DNA of 64,000 nt from contig JAMZAV010000965.1 in the NCBI GenBank assembly GCA_024449915.1, positions 186,001-250,000 of the forward strand. The letters are read 5' to 3'. The DNA comes from Sweltsa coloradensis (taxonomy: Eukaryota > Arthropoda > Insecta > Plecoptera > Chloroperlidae). Within the stretch, counting starts at the first letter, position 1; each line of letters begins with the position of its first letter. Under the pieces are notes generated by a model. That model worked only from the letters and a program-made list of their open reading frames with translations. It had not been told where the DNA came from and searched no databases. This document shows positions 1 through 11,883 of the stretch, piece after piece. Both the position numbers and the translations under genes were made by a program.

Positions 1-1553
1 TAGCATCATGGGTCTTGTGTGACTTGAGACCAGACAATTGTTTTGGGTGGATAGTAGCTTTGAAATCACATCTTTTGAACAGCATGAATGCATATAAAAT
101 ACAAGATAATTATGTTTTTAATTTATCCTTTTATAAAATTTATCTAACTTCTTATCAGACCTTTTGTTATGTTAATTACTTATTTTGTGTGATGAGGAAC
201 TTGATGGTTTTGCGCTCCTAGCGGCGTGATTATGTAACTATGTGCGAGGAACGGGAAGCGGAAGTCGTGGTGAACAAGGAAGCCAAGCTACTTCTGGTCG
301 GCGTGGGGTAGCGTGAGTGGACGCCTCATGGTAGGCGATCCCAGTTTTTAATTAATAAAAGTGTTAATACGACGCTAAATCACTAAAACTAGTGAGATCT
401 AGAAAGATCTAAGTGCGGTTCGTGTTTGGTATAATCACGTTTTACGCGATCGCGAAGGATTAAGCGGTAATTAACCCGATTATCCAGTTGGTATATTCTG
501 TGTTGGCGACCACGTTGTAGTGCGACGTAGCTAAATAGTTAGCCACGAGGCGTTTGAAACCAGGTATAGATACGATCCTATCTATCTAATCAATGTTTAT
601 TGGAGCGGTCCATCTGCTTCTAACGACGTATTTTGAGTTGAATTACGAGTTGAATCAGTTGAAGAGTGTTCATATCTTTGTGGAACAATTGCCGGGATTC
701 TAAGCCGCCATTGCCGGGAATTGCAGTACTCCCCACATTGTGTGCAATGTCCGGGACTTTTGCACAACTTACGTACGCTTTCGAGGGAGCATAGATTGCG
801 AGTTTATAACTCTGCCACACTTGTAAGTAGAGATGAACTGAGATTAATTCATTTGTGAGATAATTGAACATTTTTTAGAGCAATAGTTTCCGTGAAGCGG
901 ATGAGAGAGAGAGACCTTGTTAGCCGCCATTTTTAGCTACGTCATAAAATTGACCAAACGACGCCATATTGGTACACGGTGGTCACCACTCACCACGATA
1001 TCCTTCCGCGCTCCGGGACAAGGGTGAGCATATCGTTTAATGCAGAACTGTTGATTTAATATTGCCGCAAACCTGGGTATTTACTGTGAAGATTGGATTT
1101 CAACTATAAGCCGAGCTATACTTGAACAATGGTGGGAATAAACCCGACACGTCATTTCGTTGCGACGCGACCTTGAACTGACCGTCTGAACTGAGTTTGA
1201 GACGACCGCGGATCGAGAGCTTCCGTGTTACGTACGCGCGACGCGAGGAAGACAAACATCGGCAACTACTATGCATGGTGATCGCTACGCTTCCAGTAAC
1301 TAGTACACGTGAAGACTGGAGAACAACTACTCAAAAGTCGAACCAAGGACCTTGTAATCATACAGCGAGGGTTCTGATCCCTAGTTGAACTTGAACATCT
1401 AAACGATGAGTATCTAATCACATGTTATTTGATAGAATATTTTCATAATTCATTCAGGCATTTGTAATGAGCCTAATTAAATAACATGGGGGTATTTAAT
1501 CATTAGAAATCACTGATCAGTGCTAGGAGAACAGGGCATACCATCATTTGTGT
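1..1553. other. Intronic sequence, no gene seen
   Basis: This is the 3'-most visible part of PP2A intron 4 (the gene runs on the minus strand). I looked on the minus strand for the next PP2A exon, which should open with a Ser-Val-Arg-Leu-Leu-like HEAT stretch, and did not find it. Short ORFs here have no recognisable motif. A few CpG-rich patches (around 400-560 and 1150-1260) stand out from the AT-rich surroundings, but nothing specific can be assigned. Confidence 0.5.
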
Positions 1554-1561
1554 GCTATTTG

Positions 1562-2658
1562 TAGGGGGGTGCGAACCGGTTCGAATTTCGAACCGAACTC
1601 TAACTTTAGTGAAGGTTCGAGTTCGACAAAATTTGGTTCGAATTTCGAACCGAACTCGAACCTCTCCGTGAAAGTAGTGAAAATGCTATTTCAGCACGTT
1701 TGAATATCCCGCGCCCAATAGTACAAGTTCCAGCGATGGCCAATAGAGCGCGCCACGCGTATGCTCTCCAGCGCTCTCTATGGCGAACTAGTTTACTCCA
1801 ATCGCGACGCTCGGCGATGGTGAATTTGACCTTCAAAGTCAGTGAAATGCAAGTAAAGATGGAAGGAACATAAAAAATGTCAAACCACGCAAACTACGAG
1901 TTTAAAAGACGTAAAAAAGTGATCAAATGGAATATTCTCCACATTCTTTCTTCAGGATAGTTGATCGGAAATATTAGTGATATAGACGCAAGCAAACCAA
2001 TAAAGGATGTTTATTTTCGACGCCGTGTCCAGGCCTAGGCTTCCTAGCTAGCCTAGGCCTATTCACGTCTCCCGGTCCTCGCATCCAAATCCTGTTATTG
2101 TTTATCGTAATAAATGATGTAAAAAGCTTTATCAACACAAAAGAAGAATCAGTTAAAAAGCTATGAAGTTTTGGTCAATTGGATAATAAAATTTGCCGTT
2201 AGCACGCAGCCTAGGCCTAGGCCTAACTTTACACGCGTAGGGCCTAGGCCCAGGCATGAATAGGCCCTAGACCTACACAAAGGCCCAGGCCTAGCTAGGC
2301 CTAGATTGTAGACTTGAAGGGCCTAGGCCTAGGGCTTGCGTAAAAATTAAGAGTACGCTAGGCTAGGCCCCTAGGCCAAGCCTAGTAATTTACTAACTGT
2401 TGATTAGGTTTGTTTGGAGAAGGGTTAACAGGTTGGGAAAGCAAAGAGAACATAAATCCCAGCCTGAAGGGCTGGGGGCGACAAAACTTTTCACCTGCTG
2501 ATGACAACTGCAGCTAATTTAAAGTTGTTACCTTATTTTTATTTAGTTTTAATTAAAAAATATTCCTTGAGGTTCGGTTCGGTTCGAGGTTCGAAATTTT
2601 TCTCAAGGTTCGGTTCGAGGTTCGGTTCGAAAAAAAATTCAAGGTTCGCACACCCCTA
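1562..2658. mobile_element. Non-autonomous hAT-type DNA transposon (1.1 kb)
   Basis: The ends are inverted: TAGGGGGGTGCGAACC on the left and, read from the other strand, TAGGGGTGTGCGAACC on the right. They are flanked by a perfect 8-bp target duplication, GCTATTTG, at 1554-1561 and 2659-2666. An 8-bp duplication with a TAGGGG/CAGGGG-type end is the hAT signature. The subterminal DNA is packed with GGTTCGAA and GGTTCGAG repeats in both orientations. The interior (about 2030-2400) has expanded TAGGCCTA repeats. No transposase reading frame is present, so mobility would depend on an autonomous relative. It lies in PP2A intron 4. Confidence 0.85.
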
Positions 2659-2666
2659 GCTATTTG

Positions 2667-4519
2667 TGTTTTTAACCTTAGTATACTTTCTTTCGAAGGT
2701 TTATTAATCTGTTATTTTTATCCAATATAAATCCAATATGTTCCCTAATTGACAAATCATCCCATAGTAAATTTAATTGTGCCTGGATAAGGCCTACTCT
2801 TCAAGTAGGTAACTTGATTCTGTTCAACCTACAATTGATCAACCTTTTGTTTTAACAGTATTTTACAAAATACTGTAACTTCTTAAATGCTTGAAACATT
2901 ATTGACTCTTAAAGCCTACTACACCTTGGAGGAGTTTCTTCAAAATGAGGAACTTAAATTGGACGATAAGCGAGTGATTATGGCTATTTAACTACGTAGG
3001 CCTACTACCCATGGCTCAAATTTAGTTCAATTCTAATTTACTTTCTATTTTATTATTACTTGCACACTTCTAGTACGCATATTTATAGACGTGAAAATAT
3101 TTTGTTATGCAGGCCTGTGTATCTAATTAATTATATTTTGATGACCTTGAATTTTATCTATATTTTATGACGTTATTGTTAATTCTATGATATTATTATT
3201 ATAATTGCGTGAATCAGAACACAATCTTCACTGATTGTATTGTTTTAATTTTACTTGTACATATGTAACCTGTAGGGCTACTTGAATATATTGTTAAATC
3301 TGTCTGAATTTTAAAAATATATAAATGAACTCTCCCAAGTCCCAAGTATGGTCCTAGGATCCAAATTCGTTGGCTTTTTATGTTCTTTTGGTAGGCCTAG
3401 GCATTCAAAGGAATATTTAGTACACAAAAGTTTTCGGCACATTCTAAGATGTCGGAACTGAGGCCAAGCAGGCTAACTGTAGGAAAAGGCCAAGGCACAT
3501 TAATATAAGGGGCTAGGCCTATATTAAAAGTTAAAAAGAGACAACTTACTTTTGAAAATATGCTTGGACTGCAGGATGATCCTCTTGTTAATAGGTATTT
3601 CAAACACATCTTCACAGTTTCGTTGATGAACGTCACCTTTTCCACTTATGCTCTCTTTAGCTTTTCTGCAAGCAATGAAATAGAAAGAAGCCCGTCGTTT
3701 AGCTTCGGAGTTTTTCCTTCCGCTGCACTTTTAAGAAACTCCTTCTTCACATGTCCAGCGCCAATAACATGTCTAGCCTACAATTAGGCCTACAAATACA
3801 ATACAGTGCATGAGAATGTTGGAGTCACTGAGAAAAAACTTATCATTAACATACGCTGCTCTTTCCTGAATGGTTATTGATTTAACGCATCTTATTAGGT
3901 CGACTTTACGAAACAATAAACAAAGCACGATGCAATGACTGCGCTCAAGACTCGACAGGCAGCCGGCGTCAGTCAAAATGGTCAATAAAGAACAACACTC
4001 GTGGTTGGCGCTTGGGCATGGCAGGGAGCCAATGACTAGGAAGAACTCTCTAGGTCGCTTGGCAGATGTGGGCGGAGCAACAACATGTCATTGCATAGGG
4101 TCTACATCAAAATAGAGCACACAAAACATTAAAACAACTTTTTTGGAATTAGCATGGTTTTGCCAAACACAATTTTGGGAAATCCCTCAAACTTGACATT
4201 TCTGGAGAATTCGGACTTGTTTTATGATTTTCTTATAAACTTTTTTTAATCATTGTGACATGTTTTAGAACATAGAACATTGGCTTCCACGGTTTCTATT
4301 TGACAGCTAGGACGTAAACAGAAAGGAGCTCTGCTCGATAGAGATCTACAGAAAGCTCCGCCTAGCCATGCTGCCCAAGCCAATCAATCGCATGCGTTCC
4401 ACACAGTCAGTGAGCATCAGCTGCTAGCTAGATGGCTCCAACCATCCACTCTCGCTGACAACCCAGTGCGGTCGTATAGTTCTCGGCCTTTAAATAGCCA
4501 AATGCGTTTCTTTTCTTAC
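2667..4519. other. Intron 4 sequence between hAT element and exon 4
   Basis: This is AT-rich intronic DNA of the PP2A scaffold gene with scattered TAGGCCTA octamers. ORFs at 3397-3985 on both strands have no recognisable domain and overlap each other. No tRNA, inverted repeat or transposase was recognised. Confidence 0.45.
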
Positions 4520-4680
4520 CTGCTCATCCTGTGCCAAGTTCACAAACATCGGTATAAGGTCAGCAACAAGGTATTCCATTTCTATAACTTTAGAAAACTC
4601 CCCCAGCTTGCCTGCAGCTGCCCGGCGAACCATGGGCGTGTCATCTTGGCATAGGTTGCGATAATGTTTTCGCATGTCAG
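4520..4680 (-). CDS. PPP2R1A: PP2A scaffold subunit A, exon 4
   Basis: On the minus strand a CCAG acceptor precedes position 4680 and a CAG|GTAAGA donor follows 4520. The exon is 161 nt, enters in phase 1 (it completes an Ala codon begun in exon 3) and leaves in phase 0. It encodes residues 166-219, including [17 protein letters not shown], the loop that contacts regulatory B subunits in HEAT repeat 5. The Pro and Arg that correspond to human PPP2R1A cancer-hotspot positions P179 and R183 are both conserved (P181 and R185 here). The exon ends at NLAQDEQ, where the human gene also has a junction before DSVRLL. Continuation exons lie outside the window. Confidence 0.95.
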
Positions 4681-5230
4681 CTGGAAATTTAAACAGAAAA
4701 TAACAATAACAGCACCACAAAAACTTGTAGTTGTGTCAATAGTCATTCAGCCAATTCTTCTCCAACGGTCAAGTGATCAAGACTACCTACCAAGATGTAC
4801 AATCTATATCAGCCCCAGTTGGCACTAGAAATGATGGCGCTCAACTTTTCTTACCCCTAATAGCTCTGATCTCCCAGTCTATTGAAGCTATGAATGGCAT
4901 GCATACCTTGTCCGGCAGCGTGTGTGCTCCAGCCGGCCGGCTCCTGACCTTTCATCTAAACGTTTTGTCAAAATATCAACTAGAAAAAATCTTAATTTTT
5001 TTGTATTTTTACTACAATTTGTTTATTATGATGACAAGTTGTGAATTAACTATAAAGGAATTGTCTCGGTTTGCATAACAAGCTCCTCAGAAGGTGCCTT
5101 GATTCAATTCAAGAACAATACAACAAAATCCAGGTCGCTGAGACTTATGGAACTCAAATTATCACGATTTTACTAAAGCCCTGCACAGCGCGTAGGCCGC
5201 CTATGGCTATCCATCCTATCCTATCCTATC

Positions 5231-5526
5231 CAAAAACAAAATGGCTGCTAAAAAAAAACGTAAACCACAATTCGAAGTGACATCCTCCCTAAAGATGTTT
5301 CAAAATGTGCATACTACCATGTGGTCAAGTCATATTTGAGATGTTAAGTGGGTTGAGCCAATTTCGTTAATATCGGTCCTACAGGAATTAGCTCTTGGAC
5401 TATTTGAAACATCTGTAGGGAGGATGTCACTTTGAATTGTGGTACCAGTTTTTTTTTTAGCAGCCATTTTGTTTTTGATGATCGCACATCAAAAACAAAA
5501 TGGCTGCTAGAAAAAACTGGTACCAC
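5231..5526. repeat. Small foldback repeat with a third arm copy
   Basis: About 75 bp at 5231-5305 (opening AAAACAAAATGGCTGCTA) is repeated in inverted orientation at 5400-5482. A third, shorter direct copy lies at 5488-5526. The arms share the segment around GACATCCTCCCT and the A/T-rich run. It is preceded by a short CCTAT tandem run (5211-5230). It lies in PP2A intron 3. No target duplication was clear, so the class is unknown. Confidence 0.7.
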
Positions 5527-5563
5527 AAAGTCTAGCTTAGTCGGTACTATCTTAAAATGTACA

Positions 5564-5747
5564 TACTGTATTTATGCGAGTATAGGCCTCGGGTATATTT
5601 GAAATTGTCAAGTTAAAAAAGTGGGGTGCGGCCATTATGTGAAGCCATTTATCAATAGTATTTATATCCAAATCTTTAAAATCTGAGTGGTCAAAATAAG
5701 GGTGCGGCCTTTACTCGAGGGCGGCCTATAAGCGAGTAAATACGGTA
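5564..5747. mobile_element. Short MITE with TACYGTATTT ends
   Basis: A 184-bp element with inverted ends: TACTGTATTTATGCGAGTAT on the left, and TACCGTATTTACTCGCTTAT when the right end is read from the other strand. The interior has GGCCTATA and GCGGCC subterminal repeats and no coding capacity. MITEs with TACCGTATTT ends and TATAGGCC/TATAAGCC subterminal blocks are widespread in animal genomes. The target duplication could not be established. Confidence 0.7.
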
Positions 5748-5947
5748 GCTCATGACACAGTTAACTGATTTTATTTTTCTTATACCGATTTGTAGGTAAT
5801 TGTATGTTCTCACTATTGTTTAGAACCAATTTCTCATAGTCATATGATTTCATTGTTAAAAATGCAGACATGGCAAAAATAGTGTAAATAATTTTACTAA
5901 AATGTGATTCAAGCATAAATTCACAAATAATTTTGGTCAGTTAGCAC

Positions 5948-6333
5948 TAGGTATGCACATCAATACTTTTTTCATTATCGGCACCAACAAAGCCTGTTCC
6001 GACCTATAAATGGAACCTCAAGTGTGGCAAGTGTAAGTCAAAACAATACAATCACGTTCAGTTTTCTACTTCTCTGTCTTTGATGTCTTGTGTTTGGCTT
6101 CCATTATCAACATATAGCTCATTTCCAAACATAAATCTCAAGTGTGACACCATCAGCCCAGCTAGTGCATGAGACAATGTGACATAATCTCCGTCCTTAG
6201 AGTTTGGTTCGTGCCACTGTTGACCAATTATTTGATATTTCGATAATCGATAATACATTTTGGTTATCGATTATCGAAATTATATCCATTATTGATTATT
6301 GATCGATAATATCGATTATCGTGTGCATCCCTA
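5948..6333. mobile_element. Non-autonomous hAT element (386 bp)
   Basis: A perfect 8-bp target duplication GTTAGCAC (5940-5947 and 6334-6341) brackets inverted ends TAGGTATGCACATCA and, from the other strand, TAGGGATGCACACGA. The right half is rich in ATCGATAAT palindromes that could fold. No transposase is encoded; a 66-codon minus-strand ORF inside has no recognisable motif. It lies in PP2A intron 3. Confidence 0.85.
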
Positions 6334-6532
6334 GTTAGCACTATGTTTTTATACATTATTAGGATTTATAAAACTAACTTATGGACAACATATATAAAAA
6401 ATATGGCTTATTATTGCACATTTGAGTACATAAACGTTGAAGGCTGGGCATTTTCAGTGGATTGTACGCTATTTACCTATGATTTTCATCCAACTTCATT
6501 TTGTCATTGCTAGTATAGAAAAACATGTATAA

Positions 6533-8010
6533 CCCTCCTTCACTCGCGCGGAATTTCTTAACACCATCCCTCGCAAGGGGTTTCTCAAACCCCAAATTAT
6601 TTTGGGCATTAATTATTGCAGTAGGATATTTTGGGTATTTCTTTCTGTGCTCGTATGATTTGTGGAACTACTATGTAGGTGGTTGTTACTGGGAGGACAG
6701 TGAAATAAAATGCCAATGAATTTTTTTGTATGAAATATTTTTTTATTGTATTTTTCAGATTTAAAAAATGGACATTTGCAAAATATTTTAAAAATGTGTC
6801 ACAATAATGCAATTTTAAGTTTTGTTTTACTTTTTAGTAATAAACATGAACCAGTTAGTAAATTGCAAGAAGAATCTTTCCAAAATTCCAAAATTTCAAA
6901 ATTTAAGCCAAAATAGCATTGAGTTTCTGTGTGCAGTTACAGTAACGTGATCACTTGCGCGGGGTTTCAGCAACCCCAGCCACGTTCAGACCGGCAATAT
7001 AACAACACTAAAAGCCCTAATGATTAGAGCAGGGCTGCCACTGACATTTTTTTCAAATCCTGTTGGAGGACGTTAAAAATCCGCAAATATCCGTGAAAAG
7101 TCTAAAAAACGTTAATTTCATTGAACAAACTATGAAAATGGCTAAATGTGATGTTTATATTTGTTACCATCATAACCTAAAAGTTGCCAAGGGCCTAGGC
7201 CTATGCACAGATGAGAATAAATGAGCCTGAAACATCCTGCTTTAATTAAGATTGAATAAAAATGTAAATTGTTACTTATTTAACCTACAGAAAATCTGTT
7301 TTAAATCTGACCTGATTAAAAAATTCTTAGGCCTAGCCGCCTAGGCCTAGGCCCTAGGAATGTTGCATCAAATTTTGACCTAGGCCCATGTGTTGTGTCT
7401 ATTAATAACATTGCAGTCTTGCAGAACTTGTTAATAACATTTTAATCATATATACTAATTCTATTTTTCATGTTTAAGATCACGTAATCCAAACTTTATA
7501 AACAAAAACGAAAGAAAACAATTTTGTGGGCTCCAATCTCCATTGTTTGTCCTTGGCTGTTCAATTTATCTTGCATCCTCACAAAAGCAACAGCTGTTTT
7601 GGCTGTTACTACTACACAGAAGCAGTTTCTACAACGTCTGGGACACGGCTCCGCCCTTGCTCCGCCCCCTATCTAAAGTCGAATCGATTATCGCCCCGCC
7701 TTCAATGTTTACAATCGAAATAAGCCCGCGCAGATTCAAATATACGAAAATAAGCATAGAAAACGTAATAAACGAAATATCCGTAAATAAGACTAAAAAT
7801 CCGTTTATCCGTTTTGCACCCTAAATATCCGTAAAAACGGATAAAATCCGTTAAAACGGCAGCCCTGGATTAGAGGGTTACAAATTTCGCTAACAGATAG
7901 AGTGACTTGAAGGTACTGCGAATCTAGAGTCGGTAAAACAGTCCGATGCAGAGAAACAGAGTCGAATGTAGACCCTGGGGTTTGTAGAACCCCACGCGAG
8001 GGACCGAGGG
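6533..8010. mobile_element. Probable TTAA-target element with CCCTC ends, carrying a nested hAT
   Basis: The left end CCCTCCTTCACTCGCGCGG and the right end (read from the other strand) CCCTCGGTCCCTCGCGTGGG form imperfect inverted repeats. The right flank is TTAA (8011-8014) and the left flank is ATAA (6529-6532), which I read as a mutated TTAA. Subterminal CTCGC/GGGGTTTC repeats occur near both ends. CCC-starting ends on TTAA resemble piggyBac. A 64-codon ORF at 6525-6719 is made largely of these repeats and is not counted as a gene. The element is split by the hAT at 7030-7867. Confidence 0.5.
7030..7867. mobile_element. Non-autonomous hAT element (838 bp), nested
   Basis: The inverted ends CAGGGCTGCC are flanked by a perfect 8-bp duplication, GATTAGAG, at 7022-7029 and 7868-7875. 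Subterminal regions repeat ATCCGTnAA blocks (for example AATATCCGTAAA). No transposase frame is present. It is inserted inside the CCCTC-ended element and is therefore younger. Confidence 0.88.
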
Positions 8011-8280
8011 TTAAAGTAGTTCCAAGAAACAATATACAAATATTAAAATTGAATGATATTAAAAATGCGGTTCAAAGGTTTTTGCAGAGTAGTCGATTTT
8101 ATGGATTTTTCAGTTTCAAAAGTGGAAAAAGTGGAAAAGTGCAATTTTCACAAGCCAAATTTATTTGCTGGCACTTATATTCTTGGAAAGTATAATATGT
8201 AAGAGTTTTTTAAGGTTCTCTGAAAATTTAATCTAATTTGGAGCAGTCGTTTGTCCTGGACAGCAAAGAAATTAATGCGG

Positions 8281-8713
8281 ACATTTTCAAATAAATAAAA
8301 TAAATAAATAATAAATTGTATTTAGAGTCTACCCACTCAGTTATATAACTGATTTTCAGTGGGGGACTTTAAATCAAAGCGACCAAGCCAACCCTGTAGG
8401 CCCCGACACAATCGACGAGTGAGCGATAACCAACCAAAGATCGATATTTTTAATAGGAAATATAGGAATCAGTGGTATGGACAGTGCAAACACCCGCGGA
8501 TCAACGCCAGAATCAACAAGGCCGATTCAGCACAACTCTGAATTTATTATGTGCTTCGTTGCTAGGACGGCTCCAAAGTCACCGTTTACAAACTCCTAAG
8601 ACAAGAACTGCTGGACTTAAGTCCAAATCAGAAGTTAAAAAACTTCTGACTTTATCGGGAATCGAACCCTGAACCTTCTGCATTGGAAGCCACAAGACCA
8701 ACGAGCCACACAC
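8281..8713 (-). mobile_element. tRNA-derived SINE, copy 1
   Basis: Read on the minus strand this has a tRNA-like head with a perfect B-box, GGTTCGATTCC (complement of 8657-8667). A unique body of about 330 bp follows, then an (ATAA/TTTA)n tail at about 8281-8315. The body includes the self-complementary CCCACTCAGTTATATAACTG hairpin region. It is clearly homologous to the copy at 17378-17810 and shares nearly all of its body, but about a dozen bases of the anticodon/D-arm region are missing from its head. Confidence 0.82.
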
Positions 8714-9100
8714 AATAATCAAAAACGTCCGAGGAAATGGTGCAATAATAGTTCATTGGAGGTCACAAGCATAAAAATTTTGGAAAAGGTACTTTATGAC
8801 CTAATGAACAATAATTGATATGGTTACATTAAATATTTTACCCCATTAACTCACTGGAGGTCAAAAAATTAAAATCTTTATAAAAAAAACAATTTTACTG
8901 AAAAAATTATATTTTTGGCTTCTATTTAATCCTCATTATTAGTTTATCATGTAATTATTCACAAAAAATTTCAAATTTTTGTAAAAAATATTTTTTACAA
9001 AATACACAAAAAAGTTTCAAAAGTTTTACATAATTTTAAACTTCAGGGAAGGTTTAGGAAAACCTATTTATGATAGAAATCGACAGATATGTATTTTTAC

Positions 9101-9499
9101 TAGGGCTGGGCAAAAAAATCGATATTTCGATATGATATCGATAATTGGAAAAAATTTCGATATCGATATTTGATTTCATATCGAAATATCGAAATTTACA
9201 CAAAAAATGCTAAATTTCAAAATTTTGGTGGAGGTGCCGGGTAGGTAGTCTAAATTAAATAACCCTGGCTGGTGCATTTGCTGAAGGTGCCGGGTCATAA
9301 AACGCGATTGTGAGATCGTAAATAGGTCTATGGCGACACCTTATCAACCCTATTTGGCCAAAATTATGAAAAATAACACTCTAAAAAAAAAAAAATTTTT
9401 TTTTTTTTTTTTACAAACAATTACATTTCGATATATTGATATCATATCGAAATTTTTCGTGTGATATCGATAATTGAATGGTATGTCAGCCCAGCCCTA
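9101..9499. mobile_element. Non-autonomous hAT element (399 bp)
   Basis: The inverted ends TAGGGCTGGGC are flanked by a perfect 8-bp duplication, ATTTTTAC (9093-9100 and 9500-9507). Subterminal DNA is dominated by ATCGATATT palindromes on both sides. An A-run/T-run palindrome is at about 9384-9412. There is no coding capacity. It lies in PP2A intron 3, upstream of exon 4 in gene order. Confidence 0.88.
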
Positions 9500-9763
9500 A
9501 TTTTTACAGTGGGTACTTAAGTCATCCCTGGTGGGTACACCTATCAAAACCATTGTCTTACAAGCATAAACTTATACTAATATATTAAAGAACTTAAAAC
9601 CACCCTCATGAGTAGTATGAGTAGGATGCCCTGCTTAGGTTGGATGTCACCAGCCGGAAAACGTAATGAAAGGGAACGTTGTAGACGGGTTTGACTGTAC
9701 GTACATACAATGTCACCTGTGCAGCAAGTATTGTAATGAAATAGGTATGTAACTAAAACTTAC

Positions 9764-9983
9764 CTTTTAAAGAATCACTGACACGTGTGTAACATACGCT
9801 GAACATTCCACACGCAGAAGTGCGGGAGGTGAACCAATCTCCTGATGACAGGCGTAGGAGCAGAGGCACAAAGCTAGTTTCCAGGTCGGCAGTAGATTGA
9901 AGTGCAGCTAAACGGCGCAGAGAATCCACTGACTTATCCCTCACCACCGTTTCTTCTACTGCAGCTAGTGTTTCTAGTGCAGG
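9764..9983 (-). CDS. PPP2R1A: PP2A scaffold subunit A, exon 3
   Basis: On the minus strand a TTTCAG acceptor precedes 9983 and an AAAG|GTAAGT donor follows 9764. The exon is 220 nt, enters in phase 0 and leaves in phase 1, matching exon 4. It encodes residues 93 to about 166, covering the end of HEAT 3 and HEAT 4. Conserved blocks [14 protein letters not shown] and [19 protein letters not shown] match vertebrate PR65. The codon at the exon 3/4 junction is split after its first base. Confidence 0.96.
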
Positions 9984-10069
9984 CTGAAATCAAGAATAAC
10001 ATGTAGGCCTGAATGTTTCAACACAAGCTGCCAGTTAATTAATTAAAGCTGGAAACCTTTTACAATTAA

Positions 10070-10455
10070 CCTTTTCAATGCTGGGTTTTGAACGGAGCAC
10101 CCAACACCCCAGTGCTGGGTTATTTTGAGTAAAAAGTCAATTTCTCTCACTTGTATTTGATAGTAATATTTAACGTATCAAAATGTTTCCTCATCCTTGA
10201 AATGAAGTAGACATTACACTATACACCTTGTTTAGATTGTCTTGCTTTTATAATATCAAGACTATTACATGTGACAATTGCCCTAGCATAGGCCTACGTA
10301 AGTGTGAGCTGATTTTTGTCACCTAGGCCTAGGCCTACTGGCAATGTCCTATAATTTTCTATTATTTCAACCTTTACTTCAAATTCTATGGTCGCTAAAC
10401 AAGTCCGAATATGGATCATAAATTCATAATTCATAAACCTCTTCATTGCAACCAA
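10070..10455. mobile_element. Truncated TTAA-target element, relative of 29013-29640
   Basis: It starts directly after TTAA (10066-10069) with CCTTTTCAATGCTGGG. About 385 bp match, in reverse orientation, the right part of the element at 29013-29640, including the CACCCAACACCCCAGTGC block and the segment around GAAATGAAGTAGA. Homology stops near 10455, so the second end is lost. It lies in PP2A intron 2. Confidence 0.7.
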
Positions 10456-10978
10456 GTTATTTTCTTTCATGTAGCCGCCTTTCCGTAGTCCTACTCCTAG
10501 CTAGTCGTGCTCGTGACTGCCCTGTCCCACTACCCCTCCCCAACCCCTTTGTATTGTATGCGCACTTGGCGAGGCGCAGGCGCTACTTGAACTCCGCCGG
10601 CCAAGGCCAACGTAACTCAATCAGCACTGGCGCGCAAGCAAAAACATGAGATTTCAGTTTAGTATTAGTCCGTTTGTTTAGCGACCGTGGCCAGACGTGT
10701 GGGCACTTAACGTACAGTGAGCGATTTTCCTGTGTTTTCTGTCGGATTGTTGCATCGTGAAATGGAACTGGTAGGCAATTCGCCTCCCAAAAAGAAGAAT
10801 TAAAACTTGGATATATCCAAGTCATTGAATCTTTAAATTACGTATCCGGCTGTTTTGAAGGTTAAAAGGGTCAACAAAATTTCACCTCCGGCGGCTGGGG
10901 CTTTGCCCCAGACCCCTTGTGTGCCCACTAAAATTCAAGCTTTGTCCGGAATTCTAGTTGACCCAAGTTGGAACCCTA

Positions 10979-11327
10979 CATTTAGAATGTCCGTCCGGTC
11001 ACGAATACTACTGCAAGTTTTGAATTCCCAAATTCGTAATAAAAGTCCCCAAACGACTTTAAGGCAAACGAGGCGGCGCGGCAACCGGGGTCTGGGGCGA
11101 GCCCCCAGCAAAGCGGGGGTCCGGGGGCTTGCCCCCCGATTTTTTTTACAATCTTGGCAATTGGTGCGTTTTAGTGAGTTTTGGACACTTGAATCACTTC
11201 TTTTTTCTCGGCATGTTCGATGGAGGGGTAGGGCAGGGTGGCCGTGAGGGGGGGGGTTTGCACTACCAAAGGAAGGCAGAACGTGAAATTCACACGCGCC
11301 AGTTTTAAAATATATAAAATAACGATT

Positions 11328-11361
<34 letters not shown>

Positions 11362-11883
11362 AAAAAAATTGAAATTTTGAAAATGAAATTCGTAAAATGA
11401 CAGGGCAATCGTAAAATCGTAATGACTACCGTTTTTCGTAAATTTTACGAATAATTCGTAAAACTTGGCAGGTATGCGAATATGTTGATTTTATTTTGAT
11501 CCGATAAATAGTGTAGATGGAAATTACATTATAACAAAAGAAACGTTACCATGGCAACGAAAAGTCGCACGAGGTTCGCACTATGCACTGCCACCTAGAA
11601 GTAATCAAAATACTATGGAGGAAGCAGTGTATTATTTGTTACCATGAATACTTCAAATAGTTTTCCCAATGAAATGATGTCAAGATCCTCTAGATGGCGG
11701 TGGATTTTATCCGCAAAGTAAAGGTTTGCCCAAATAGGCCTACCTTGCCAATAATAAATAATATTGGAAACATGGCCCCGTGGACAGTGAATGTCGCAAA
11801 TTTTAAAATTTAAAAAAATTGCAATGTGGGTCTAGCTATAGCACGTGCTCGCTTATCAACGCGTCCAACTGAGCGTTTCCTAG
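10979..11883 (+). mobile_element. Helitron/Helentron-like element, 3' part
   Basis: It matches the 3' half of the copies at 22424-23586 and 52062-53003, including TTAGAATGTCCGTCCGGTC and the block AGTGTAGATGGAAATTACAT. It ends GAGCGTTTCCTAG and is followed by T, as in the other copies. The 5' part is missing. A separate insertion (11009-11479) splits the copy between CACGAATA and TATGTTGATTTT, which are contiguous elsewhere in the window. Confidence 0.65.
11009..11479. mobile_element. hAT-like insertion inside the Helitron-like copy
   Basis: The insertion is recognised because its flanks are contiguous in the other family copies. CGAATA is repeated at both borders; extended to 8 bp the duplication would be CACGAATA/TGCGAATA with two differences. 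The ends share an imperfect inverted repeat around CTGC(C)AAGTTTT. The interior has self-complementary G/C-rich segments such as GGGGCGAGCCCCCAGC and a long A-run (11333-11360). Overlapping ORFs on both strands here reflect composition, not genes. Confidence 0.5.

Noticed and set aside
1..4519. Exon 5 of the PP2A scaffold gene
   Set aside because: The expected HEAT 6 sequence after the Gln of exon 4 was not found on the minus strand, so the exon must lie outside the window.
6525..6719. 64-codon ORF with a hydrophobic segment
   Set aside because: The N-terminal Ser-Leu-Ala-Arg repeats come from CTCGC subterminal repeats of the CCCTC-ended element; nothing supports expression.
10855..11408. 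Overlapping 130- and 157-codon ORFs on opposite strands
   Set aside because: They cover a G/C-rich self-complementary block and a poly-A run inside a transposon insertion; they have no recognisable domain, and their size follows from local composition.
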